From assembly GCA_009823395.1 (NCBI GenBank), contig CM020511.1, positions 20,194,001 through 20,258,000 of the forward strand: 64,000 nt of DNA. The letters run 5' to 3'. Below, in pieces: positions 12,680-23,940 of the stretch. Numbering within the stretch: the first letter of the stretch is position 1; the number at the start of each line of letters is the position of its first letter. Below the pieces are notes generated by a model. It was not told the DNA's origin and ran no database searches. It saw only the letters and a list, made by a program, of their open reading frames with translations. This DNA is from Thamnaconus septentrionalis. Its lineage: Eukaryota; Chordata; Actinopteri; Tetraodontiformes; Monacanthidae. Both the position numbers and the translations under genes were made by a program.

Positions 12680-15275
12680 GCGGGGAATATTTGTTTTAGA
12701 GAGGAAATGGAATCGTACAAGTTGCCCGTCTGAAGCTGCTGCTTTTACACGTTTTTAGGCCATGAAGAGAAACTGGCCTGCAGTCGAGTCGAGGGCCTGA
12801 CTCATCATTTGAATTAAATTAAGAACACAAAAAGAAACAGCAAAATAAAACAAAATTAATTATGCCTGATGTAAACAGGAAAAAATGTATTCTAAAATGA
12901 AAAATAGAGAATTCATGCGATTTTTCTTTTTTTTTTAATGTATTTAAGGCCTTTTCTTAAGTGTTTCATTTGAGAAGAAAAAAAGTCCACCTCTCACGTC
13001 TGAAACGCCAACCTATCATTTAATTTGGTTACCAACAAACGTAATTGTAAAATATATATATATATATATATTGCAGATCAATTCATGTTTGTTTTATATG
13101 TCATAATTAATACAAACGGAACTGTGATTATGATGTATTCTGTAAATGTAAACTTTTTATTTCCGTGAGTGCGCCGTCTTTAATTTCAATCAATTAAAAA
13201 TGAAACAGAAATAACTATTCTAGTAATGGCGCAGTAGGTTTGGTGTTTTCAAGTGGGCTTTAAATCGAGGCCTCTTTGTCGAGCTGGATTTATCAAAACA
13301 TGAATTCATAAAAAATAACATTATTTCATTCTCTTTTAGTAAACAGAATGTTTTCCCCATTGTAAAAAATAAATAAAAATATATATATAGATGTACTGTA
13401 TTGAAAATAAAGCAGAGGGGTACACAAATGTTTGAATTTTCACACAAATTGGCTAAATTTTATTTAGTTTCAATAACTACAACACGCACGGATCAAAGCA
13501 ATTTCTCAATTTCTTCCTTTCTTTCTTTTTTTTTCTTAATTCTCTATCTTCGGCTTGAGAGCGGCAAAATGTCCCCACCTGACACACGCAGAACAAAATT
13601 GACAATCCGTGAACTTTTAAAACTAAAAACTGCTGATTATTTCAACATATCAGCAGCTTTCGCTACTTATTTGGAATTATCATTGTTAGTATGTAATGGA
13701 TATTTTTTACGGTTTAAAATGTAAACTAAAGGCAAAGAACACTTAACTTCTGTCGGACAGCTTTGCGCGGATTCGTTGCCCCATCTAGTGCCCAAGGCAA
13801 CGAACTGCAACTTATAAAGATCTAAAGGACAATTTGAGATTTAAAAAGCAAAGCATCTGTGAATCATTTCAACCAATTTTAGTTTTTGACAGTTTGAATT
13901 TTCCTATAACTCAAAGCAGCTGCTGGTGTTGCTCAGAGAAGGCTTGTATTTAATAATGTCAGGAATGTCTTGACTTCTTGAGCTCATCTGCAGCACATGC
14001 ATTCCTGTCACTTACCTCCTAATATATTGACCTATAAGTAAATGAAATATTGTTTGCGGATTTTCTTTTTCATTTAAACTTGTTTTCTTATAAAGTTCAG
14101 ATGAGAGAAGCAAAACACTGCACAAATACACTATTTCATCTTTTCAGACTGTAACTCTGCTTTTGCTTAATTTATAGAGAGACCTGTTTAATAAAAATGC
14201 TTCAGTGCCATCAAAATATTATTAGCAATGCTTTCAGGAAACAGGAAAAATTGTGGTAAATGAGGGCTGCAGTTTCGAACCTTAGTCTGTTGCAGAATCA
14301 CCTGGTCCTTCACAAAAAACTCCAGCTGAAAGTCCTGCCAATCTCCTCATTGGAATCGCATCGAGTTGAGAGGAAGGAAACATGGCGGGAAGAGGAAGGG
14401 GATCTGCCAAGAGTGGACAAAGAGCACAATAACAGTGAAGTGTGTTTGTAGCCAAACTTCTAGCAATTCACCGAGGGAAGACAACAGTAAATAAAATCAT
14501 CCTGGAAGCAACAGCATTTTGTTTTGTAAGGCCATTTAAAATATACTAAACCGTTAACAGCAGTGTTTGAGTGGACCGTCATGAAAAAGTTTCGATTTTT
14601 CAGCCCTGTGAAGCAAACCCATGTTTCGAGACCTCTGAACAATTTAGGGCTAAAGCAGTGCACTGCCACTGTCATCAGACGAGAAATTCAGTTTATGGGG
14701 TTAAGCCAGTCGTCAAAATAATCACACGTAATGCAGACTCTCCTCCCCCACCTCCCAAAAAAGATTGCAGATTTTTTTTTTTTCTTCCACAGGTGACAGG
14801 TAATGGCAGAGTAGAATCTGACTTCAGCAAATCAGTGTTGATAAAATAAACACATGCATGAGTCTACTACAACATCCTCCATAAAGAAGAACAAATATAT
14901 AATCAGGGTGTTTGTCCTTGATATTAGTAAGAGTGCTGAACATCTAACTAGAGCAAGCAAACGTCAAGACTAAAAATACAACAACTACAACGCTCTATTA
15001 AACCACACTAAATATTTTGAAAGTGACGCAGGGCTGCAACCGCATAGTTCCTGAAGCATGAAGAGCCTGAACCAGCATTCTGCTGAAGGTGACACAAAGG
15101 CCCAGACCCTGACAACCCGGTTGAGTGAAGCCATGTTGCCTCTACACCACTGATACTGCTGACAGGCAGAAGGTGTGTAACATCAAATGTCACGGCAGGA
15201 AAACCCAGATAAAAACAGCTCAGGAACGCTAGACACCTGCAAAGCACAATTAGTAGAAAAATAAACTCCAGCAAC

Positions 15276-15321
<46 letters not shown>
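15276..15321. repeat. GT/AG compound microsatellite
   Basis: A (GT)12-type run followed at once by an (AG)10-type run. Confidence 0.95.
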
Positions 15322-15322
<1 letters not shown>

Positions 15323-15960
15323 GGGGGGAGGGCGTTTAAGTCCGGCCAAACCATTGGTAGAGAAATAGCACCACCAAGTGGTGAAAAGGTTAGGTTCAGT
15401 TTATATGATAAATTGGTATTGGAAGGGTATGAGTCGCTTCTACCGAGAAAGGCATTCACCCCTTGTTATATTATTGATATTTTGTGACACAAAGTTGAAA
15501 AACTATTTCTGCCTTTTATTTTGTGCACCTAGCCAGAAACATTAACACGCACATAACATGTAATACTGCCCAACCTACTTAACTATTTAATTCTACCATT
15601 ATTTCAAATTAAACACATAAACAGAGAGTGATGTAATCAGCCTATGCTTTAAAAAAAAAAGTCACCTTTACTATTGAAAAGTTGTTTTCAGAAATGTCAT
15701 TTCTCAGATAGCTAAGCGCTTCTAAGTTTAATGAAACACCGATGACTAAATATTGTGACAGTGTGCTAAATGTTCAGTAAATGACAATCAGTGGGAAAAC
15801 ACATCAAACGATTTAGAAAATCATTTGTGTTTTAGACTTGTGTTTTAGAGGTGCATTATGCCAATTTCCAGATCCTTTTTCTCATCTAATACCGGAGTGT
15901 GGCAGATTCACATGAATAATTATAATACTCTATGAATCTTCAATTTGATATCAGTGTCTT

Positions 15961-16085
15961 TAGTGACATCACAAAGGGCTTTTAGTTGCCATCACAAAGG
16001 GAATTGAGCTGACTTAGTGAAAAGTGGAGCAAGCAAAAGAAGCAGAGGACAAGTGTTTCTCATTTCTAGGGAGTTCACTGACAGG
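15961..16085 (+). repeat. dispersed repeat family A (GACATCACAAAGGGCT), copy
   Basis: It begins GTGACATCACAAAGGGCT and continues with GGAGCAAGCAAAAG and TTCTCATTTCTAGGGAGTTCA. The same ordered blocks recur at 30731 and, more diverged, at 44941 and 60880. A teleost dispersed element is likely. Confidence 0.55.
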
Positions 16086-16786
16086 AAGGAACATAGTATG
16101 GTAGAAAAATGTTGGTTAAGTGACTTCCTCATATCTGCCTCTTTAATAAATCATAGAGCAACTTCTTTGTATCTTGAAAAATAAACTTGAATGAAGATCT
16201 AAAAACTAGTGCACGGGGAAATAAATGGCCTAATCTCAAATCAAGAAGAGTTTAGTCGCGTTTCAATAAGCATGTACAGTACACCTGACTCAGTGCACCT
16301 GATAACATCGCCGTCAGTCAAGACATGCGCGATTGTGATACTTCAGTTTTAATATTTAGTCATGCAATTATCATTCCAACACCAAAGAACTTCAGCTATA
16401 CAACAAATAAAATAGGCTACCTTGCCAGGGAAATGGGTGACGAGGTGAATTCCCATGTCAGAGAACAAAGCAAGACTCGAGCTGTGCCTTGCTACATAAT
16501 CTACTCAAGAGTGCTTGGGTGCATTCCTTGATAACTGTCTGCCTTTGGATGCCATTGCCTGTGTTCCAAGGACGCAAACAGGTCTGGCCGAACACTGCAG
16601 CCTAAATCTAGGCCACCAAGATAACAATCTGTGAAACAAACTGAGCTCCTCCAATCTGAACTACACTTTGGCATGACACCATTGTGTTTGGCGTTCCCCT
16701 GCTAATACGCTACAAAAAGACCACTTATTACAGGTTCATCACTGCACTTCCGTAGCGTTTGCTGGTGGACAAAGACAACAAAGCTG

Positions 16787-16850
16787 GTTGAGTCGATGGA
16801 GTCTAAAAATCTCAAAAGCGTGAAATGATGTCCTAAAAATGAATGGATTT
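16787..16850 (+). repeat. 64-bp duplicated segment, copy 2
   Basis: Second copy of the 12616-12679 segment, 4.17 kb downstream in direct orientation. The two differences are T/G in GAAATTATG and A/C in TCATAAAA. Confidence 0.85.
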
Positions 16851-17159
16851 TTGGTGGCTCTGTTCGCCTCTCAACTCAGTCGGCTTCTATCCGCATGTGC
16901 TCAGGACAGCAGTGATAGTGGCACACTGGCTATGCTGAAATCTGAAAGCTGTATGTCATAAAAATAATTAAATACACAATTTAAAAAAAAAAAAAAAATT
17001 CCGACGAGGAGTCAATACATGTGGCCACCTGCTTTAGTTGCCTAATCCCTCCTGCGCATTGCGGAACATACCGAGAAATGTGTGTCTACTGACAACATAT
17101 TCACACTAAACTGAGTTCTGGAACAACTTTGCTTCTCTCGGCGTCAAACTACGAACCTC

Positions 17160-17534
17160 AGACTTGAGTGCCAGCACACTCGCGGCGGCGCCTCGTGGCC
17201 ATAAACATGCTTATCGCTAAACTATTCTCAGCGCCGAAACTACAGGTGAGGCCACACGCTCAGTTTCAGGTGTTCCACGCTGCGGCGCGTAAACACCGCA
17301 GCGCATTGTGGGTACTGTAGTGCCTCGCGCCGAGGAACTCCTCCTCCCGGAGGTGGTTTCTGTCAGGTTTCAGACTTCCAGTCCCGAGATGCTTCGTGCG
17401 TGAAAGTAAACAGGGCTGTAACGTGAGTCGGTCGACCGCGAAGATCCGCCCAGAAGACGCAGAGTAAATGACAGTGGATCGGCCTCTTTACCTGCCAACA
17501 CGCTCAGGACTAAAAGAGACATCACATGCCGACG
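17160..17534 (+). promoter_or_regulatory. macc1: macc1 CpG promoter and probable non-coding exon 1
   Basis: A CpG-rich island in an otherwise AT-rich stretch. It holds gcattgtgggtactgtagt at 17303-17321, which matches 15 of 19 positions of the ZNF143/SBS promoter motif (reverse of ACTACAATTCCCAGCATGC), a common mark of vertebrate promoters. A donor GACG|GTGAGC at 17534/17535 would end exon 1. The matching acceptor is TGACCACAG at 18852, just before the macc1 start codon. The transcript start inside the island is not fixed by the sequence. Confidence 0.6.
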
Positions 17535-18860
17535 GTGAGCTCTCACTTGGTTCTCGTCTACCTTATTTGACTGTTTGTCCTATTTTGTGGATTTATTATT
17601 ATTATTATTATTTTAAAAGAAGTAAATTATCTCCAAATAGGATGTGATGTGTTAATGTGTAACTACTGAGTGTACACACCTGTTCAGACTGCTGGCAGAC
17701 TGTAGCTGTGATTACTACTGAAAGCTAGAGCTCGGGGGTTTTATTTATTTATTTTTATTGTTGTAAATCTGTGTCTTACTCAATCCTAATATAAATTAAT
17801 CTTGTCACTTCTTTCATAATGCATTAAGATTTTTTTTGAAAACGCAAATCAGTTATGCAAGAGTGTGAATTGTGCTAATTATGAGGTTTTCTGTCATTTG
17901 GCTTTTGCATTATAGAGGATTTTAAAGTAAGATTTTGGAACAGAAATTTGAGAAATCTAGCAGTGTACATGAGTACACTGTCCTCTAAACTGTGCTTTAA
18001 TCATAGCAAGAGGCGCTGAGAGAACTAACTACTGTGCCTTGGGCTTGACAAGACCAACCTGTTCTTGTGCACTGGTGTAAGAAACCACATTATGAATGAC
18101 TGACTCACTGTGACAACTCATGAATGGCTAGTTTCATTTTACACAAACAAGTGACAGAGTGAAGAGTTCAGGCTTTATTTCATATTTTGAAACAGTTTCT
18201 GTTCGCCAACAATAAGCTGGGCCTGCCCGGGGCTTTCAGAGGGAAACACCAGTGGGAGTGAACGACAGCTTTACTTGAATGTCTTTTACGTTGCAGGTGT
18301 TGGCTATTGTAATGTGCCACAGTTTTGAAGATACATGCCTGCCTTGGTTAAAAAACAAAACAAAAACGTTGTAATCTCTTGTCTTGTAATATATAAGAAA
18401 GAAAATGTGTGATGAGTTACATTCCAGAAATAAACCAGGCGAGCGAGAATAAAGAAATAAGCTGTTGCTTTAAAATTGACTTAGAGGATTATCTTACTTA
18501 CTGTTGCTGTTATTTATTGTTTCTTGGCCAATCAAGTCACTAAAATTCCACGTCAAGTAGACAACATTGAGATTTTATTAATAAACAGAACACTATTTAC
18601 TAAATTTACAGACACAACCTATATAATTATTTTGGGTAAATGCTCAGGTGAATAGACACTTTGGTGACAGTTGTCTCTGGTAAAGCTGCCCTTGATTAAA
18701 AATAGAGCAAAGTCAAAAGCTAATTGGTGGATAATTGTTTATATTGTGTGGTACTTCTGTAAACTTGTATTTTCACTTCTACAAAAACATTACAGAAAAA
18801 TGATTTTAGCAATGGCAGTAAATTGACTTAATCATAGCTTTTCTGACCACAGATCAAAAG

Positions 18861-18975
18861 ATGGCAGCTGGAAGAGTGAAGTCCTTCCGTCGTGATGGGA
18901 GCCTCATGCGGAGTAAATCTGAAGGCACACTTATTGATCTGGACGACAGCATTTTTGTCAGTCACAACTTTAACG
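18861..18975 (+). CDS. macc1: macc1 coding exon 1
   Basis: It codes [13 protein letters not shown]...LIDLDDS and ends at TAACG|GTAAAA in phase 1. The acceptor TGACCACAG lies eight bases upstream of the ATG, so the exon carries a short 5'UTR piece. The [10 protein letters not shown] segment aligns with human SEANLIDMEA. Confidence 0.85.
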
Positions 18976-21680
18976 GTAAAACTCTGATTTGTAACAGTTT
19001 TAATATTCAACGGTTTTAAAGTATGCCATTCTTAACGTATTGTCATACTTACTGTCATTTCAAAGGTGAATCATGGGCAGCACAGAACTCCCAATGGCCT
19101 ATTTTGAAACCAGAAATTGCACTTTCAACTCAATCAAAAAATCCTTTTTGGAATGAATTGTCTGGATCTAATCCTTTCTTAGCCGACATTGTACACGGCA
19201 GTACAGAAGACCATAATTCAAACACAAATCCAGGACATGGTGCTGAAAAGCACAAAGGGACAAATAACGATGAAGTCAGCAGTGCGTCTTCTGATGAGGG
19301 ACACGTGGAGAACTTCATGGAAAGGAAAAAGAAAGTGACTAACATGTCTGGGAAATGGAGAAGCGCTTCAGACATTCTGGATGGTCTGGAGAGAAAAGGG
19401 CCGAAACAGGTAGAAAGCTTCAGGCCACCTGGGCCAGTGCTGAACCCAGATTTTGAGTGGCTTAAGAATGACAGAGAGGCCTATAAAATGGCCTGGTTAA
19501 GCCACAGGCAACTAACACGTTCTTGTCTGGACTTAAACATGATAAGTCAGACTCCAGGATGGGCACAGACACAGGCCACCGACGCTCAGGTTATCTGCAG
19601 AATTGGCCACACTGGAGGCACAGTACGGTTGCCAGACTCAGAGATTTGCATCCACATCCCAGAGGGCCATATTTCCCCCGGAGAAGTCCAGGAAGTTACA
19701 CTAAAAGCGATGATGAACCCGCCTCCTGGACTCAACAACAACTATGTCACAACCATGAGTCCACTCCTGGAGGTGGTCCTTAGCAACATCAACACAAAGG
19801 AGGGTATTTCTCTGGAGGTTAAGCTGTCTGGCGAAGTCAAGAGTGACGCATTTAGTCAGGCGATGACCACAATGGTTGGGCTAGTGTCCAACAAGCGAGA
19901 CGGACCTTATCTCAAAGTGAACCACTGCAACATTCACAAGAACATAATGCACGTGAAGCTTCAGGACCTGAAAACGCATTTTTTTGTGATTGCAGTTGCA
20001 GAAGCATCTGCTATCCAGTCCCCTGCTATGTCAGTGTGGGATTACCTAAATCGCCAAATCACACTGGCGGTCTATGGTCCCAGGTACATCCATCCTTCTT
20101 TTAAAGCTGTTTTAGTGGTTTGCTGTCATGAAGACGTTCCATCAAAACTTCCATTTTCAGTCATCTGCAAGGGAAACAAAAACTTGCCGCCACTCGTGCT
20201 GCAGCTCTGGGGAAAACACAACCTGAAACCCGACAAAGTGAAGGACCTACGCATCAAAATTAACCTCAGCGACTCCGTGTTCAAAATCAGCCCGGAGGAC
20301 AAAGTAAAAGAGGTCAGACAAAGTCAGCTCAAAATAGGGACAATTTTACATTTGCCCATTGCTTTGTCTTGCCCCAGCAGCACAGAAATGACTCCCTTTA
20401 AATTAGACTTACAGGTGAAGGAATCAAATGCTGCGACTGTTGCACATTTTAAGGTAACATCCCCCTCCGCTGCGCCAATGAGGTCGGAGAAGAGAGCGGC
20501 AGCACACACAGAGAAGCGAAATGACATTTTGAGAGCCTCACCTATCCCTGAGGAAAGTGTCCAAGATAACCCAAAAGTCACAGACAAGCCTGTCAACTTG
20601 CAGTGGTACGGTGTGGCTCTGAAATCAGTCCTCCGCCAGCCACGCGTCGACTACCTACTGGAGTATTTCAAGGGGGACACAGTGGCTCTTCTCTCCAGAA
20701 ACACTGTTAAGTCAGTGGGCAACTTGAAAGTAAAGGAGTGGTACATCGGCTTCCTCCGAGGCAGGATCGGATTGGTCCACTGTAGAAATGTCAAGCTCAT
20801 CATCAAAGACCAAGTGATCGACTTCACTGGCATCCAGGTGACCACGGAGGTCCTCTTGGACAACATGACGCTGCCTTTTAACAAGCTCACGTATATGTTC
20901 TCCGCCATCCAGACACTGGTCACTGAACATGTAAACAGCTGGAGAGCACTCGCTGATGCTCTCGGATACAGCAACCTGTCACTGGAAAGTGTCACACGGG
21001 GGAACGCTGAAACTGAGGCCGATAAGGTGGCCTGCGTACTTGAAAAGCTGAAGGAAGACTGTCACACTCAGAAGACCAGGAGGAAGTTTCTCCACGAGCT
21101 GATGGTGGTAAGTAGGCGGCTAATCACTCCTACTCTGTTTTGTAGTCAGCATGTCTCAACTCCTTGAGTGTGGAGATCATGAACTTAAATATTTTTACTG
21201 GACTTTAGGGCCTGTTGAGGATGGATTCTGTGAAACTCGTAGCCATGCTAATTCAGAACACGGTCATTCTGTCCACTGCTGTGGAAATGGGAGTTCGATG
21301 GAGGGAGCTGGCAGAAAAAGTAGGAAAACTCTCAAGTGCCCACATAGCAGACTATGAAGCTCCACATCGAGGGAAAAATGGAGAAGTTGGACCTCAGGTC
21401 AGTTTACTTTTTATTAGTTGACCAGATGTTTTTCTGCTTTTTTAATATAAATGATGTATTTCCTTATCTGTTTCAGTCAATGTGGAAACCCGCCTATGAC
21501 TTCCTGTACTCGTGGAGTCTTCGTTATGGGGATAGTTACAGAGACATGATCCAGGAGCTCCACCTGGTTCTGGACAAAATGAAAAATCCTGCCACAAGAC
21601 AATGGAGGCAGCTCACTGGTGCGCTCATCACTGTCAACTGTCTTGAATTATTTCGTTCTTCTTTCTTTCCAAACTCCTAA
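18861..21680 (+). CDS. macc1: macc1: MET transcriptional regulator / endocytic adaptor MACC1 (four coding exons)
   Basis: Exons 18861-18975, 19066-21107, 21209-21397 and 21477-21680 join in frame to an 849-aa protein, close to human MACC1 (852 aa). All introns are GT-AG and short (79-101 bp). Visible parts: N-terminal LIDLDD region; two NPF endocytic motifs near residues 64 and 75; the hallmark [16 protein letters not shown]; a ZU5 domain starting near residue 222; an SH3 domain at about 552-617 ([11 protein letters not shown] ... GLVHCRNV); and a C-terminal death-domain region with WRELAEKV and [10 protein letters not shown]. Human MACC1 promotes MET expression and binds clathrin-mediated endocytosis factors; the fish role is inferred. 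The chosen ATG has a strong context (A at -3, G at +4) and aligns with the human start. The neighbour link to sp8 agrees with human 7p21. Confidence 0.95.
19066..21107 (+). CDS. macc1: macc1 large central exon (NPF motifs, ZU5, SH3)
   Basis: The exon follows the acceptor TTTCAAAG at 19065 and ends before GTAAGT at 21108. It holds most of the protein, including both NPF motifs, the ZU5 and SH3 domains and the start of the death-domain region. Confidence 0.93.
21209..21397 (+). CDS. macc1: macc1 coding exon 3 (death-domain region)
   Basis: 63 codons in phase 0, acceptor ACTTTAG and donor CTCAG|GTCAGT. It codes [14 protein letters not shown] ... [13 protein letters not shown] ... [13 protein letters not shown], which aligns with human LLKMDCQELVARL ... 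GWRELAEKLVRL ... YEIPHRGNTGDV. Confidence 0.92.
21477..21680 (+). CDS. macc1: macc1 last coding exon
   Basis: It starts after TCTGTTTCAG, codes [12 protein letters not shown] ... [17 protein letters not shown] and stops at TAA 21678-21680. It matches the human C-terminus except for the last few residues. Confidence 0.92.
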   Translation, partial: SMWKPAYDFLYSWSLRYGDSYRDMIQELHLVLDKMKNPATRQWRQLTGALITVNCLELFRSSFFPNS

Positions 21681-22525
21681 ACTACAACCTGCAGCGACGG
21701 CAGCGGTGTCTATACACTTAAGGGAGAGAGGATCCGCCACACAACAGGGTTGAATGATGTTGTTGTTGTGTACGTTGATTACATCCTTCATTTAACACAA
21801 AGCATTTGAAATTACTTCACTGTGCCTCAATCTGGTGCTTGCACTGTTTCCATCTCACTTGAAGACCGTTTGGAAATCTTTGCACTGTGAAGGGAGGTCT
21901 CTTTACTCTAAACAAAAAGAGTGCAAGTCTATAATGTCCTTCTACTCCATTCATAAATGTGAGGGAGCCTTAATAGTTTTTATGACCAAGTTTTTTGGCG
22001 TATCATTAAGCCATACTGGACCTTAATTATTTCAACTGTTTTGGTGTATATATTCAGTGTATTTATTTTATTATTTTTCTATTTAACACAGTCACAGACA
22101 CTCTAACGGATAGTGTGCCCAAGCTTTAGTTTTTGTTTTTCTTAATGGTATAGAAAATGAATGAATAATTAGACCTACACCTAATTTGGAATCAAAACGT
22201 TTTTTTGAAGTTTGTACCACTTTTGCTTGTATCACTTTTTTGGGGGGGTTAAACTTATGCAAAGTTACAACACTAATGTGAACACTGCCACCAACTGGCA
22301 GCGCTGATGTTTCAAAATGTTTGTCCCAAAGGTTTTTTTTAAATGCCACATTTATTCTAAACTGTTAATATTAATCTTTTTTACATATGAATTTTATATC
22401 TATGTGAATATTTTTATAGCCAGGTGACAACCTTGTTTTAATTTATGTCACAGAAATGTTCCACGGGGATTGATATGAAAAGTCATTAATGAGACTATGA
22501 ATAAACATTCACCGCAAAGGAGAAA
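21681..22525 (+). other. macc1: macc1 3'UTR with poly(A) signal
   Basis: AT-rich non-coding sequence leads to AATAAA at 22500-22505, the likely cleavage signal about 820 bases after the stop. Confidence 0.55.
22500..22505 (+). terminator. macc1: macc1 polyadenylation signal AATAAA
   Basis: A canonical hexamer on the gene strand at a plausible distance from the stop codon. Confidence 0.5.
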
Positions 22526-23779
22526 TATGGAAATTATATTTCTAGTTTCACTGACTGCACGCAAAATCAAAAAAATTACACTTTATGAGCAAATGAAATG
22601 AAATAGCTTTTGTGTTTGGGTGTTTTTCTCTGCTTTACTTTGACTGTTTGCTTTTCCCTGTTTGCTTTGGCTAGTTTCAGTCGAGAGCATTTGTGTGCAC
22701 ACTCTCTATCAAAGGGAGAGCGTGGCCTGCTCTACTGACCTCACCTTGGCTCTCTGAAAGCACCTCTAGCAACGTAAATTAATTAAGAGAGGTATAAGGC
22801 AACGGCATGAACTGAGTCAGTTCCCATGGTGAAAGTGATTGTGATGTTACTTAAAAAAAAAGGTTTGTAAGACCTTTAGAATTAAGCAGATTAGTGCGAA
22901 GATAAAGGACAAAGAATATTAGAGTGGCCAAACAAGATATCATATACACTCAATAGCACATGTAAGTCCAAAAGGTGTGTCCTCAAACTGTCGTATGAAG
23001 CTGAATAGAATCAAACATATAAAGATTAATTAAATGTCCTAAAACATGAGCAGTAATGCACAGATCAACAAAATTTAAGCAAGCATGAAAAGGACATGCA
23101 GTGCCACCCCGGCGCTGCAAGCTGCTCTACAGCCAATCTCTCATTCACTAGCAAACACAAGGGGCTTCATTGTTTTAGTGAGAATGAGGAGCAGCTCAGA
23201 GTCTGTGCAAACATTTGACTCATCATGGATAAATAGGTCACAGAGAGTTAACAGAACTTAGACAGTAGCGATTAATTAACAGCCTTTAGGATTATACCTA
23301 TGTATTAGTTATGATAGGATTAATAACGTTGGGTTGTATTTGTAAGTGTATGTAAAAGTGTGAAATTTAAACTTTATTGAAAGTAAAAAGTTGTTTTTAG
23401 AGCAATTTACAGCAACTGTGGTAGATTATAAACTAAGAGGAATGCGTGTTTGTACAGACGTTTGTTAGGAAAACCATGGTTCTCAACTCAACTCAACAGG
23501 ATGAGGAAATGTTACCACTGACAACACAACTATCATACAGCGAGTGAGTTTTCAGTAAACTATAGGAACATGTTCCCAAATGACGGTACTCAAAGTTCTG
23601 TTTACACCTTGATAAAACACCAACTTGTCTAAGAACATAATATAGCTTACCTTCACTGATTAGCAATGTTATCTGGGCTAAAATTAAGCACCTGTACATA
23701 ACTAACATTTAAAAAAAAACAAACAAACAAAACAATGGTAAAAGTCGATATCTGGGAGCAAACAGGTAAGTTTGTTCGT

Positions 23780-23940
23780 TAAACAGGCCACAGTTACGCG
23801 CCACTCGGTTGAGTCGCAAAACGGAGCTGTGTCATAAAGCGCAAGCAATGAAGCCCCGTCTACCTAGACCACGTGGTCGAGGGGCGGGGAGCAGTGTCGT
23901 GTCGGGATCGTTACTTGGAGTGCGCCAGCCTCCCACACAC
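23780..23940. promoter_or_regulatory. small CpG island with palindromic E-box
   Basis: A locally CpG-rich block with the perfect 12-base palindrome GACCACGTGGTC (23867-23878) followed by GGGGCGGGG. This is promoter-like (USF/MYC-type E-box plus GC box), but no transcript is evident. Confidence 0.3.

Larger units (their letters stand above)
12680..17159. other. sp8-macc1 intergenic region, no gene seen
   Basis: AT-rich spacer with simple repeats, one dispersed repeat (15961-16085) and the second 64-bp duplicate. No itgb8 or abcb5 exons, which sit between these genes in human, were recognised. Confidence 0.5.
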
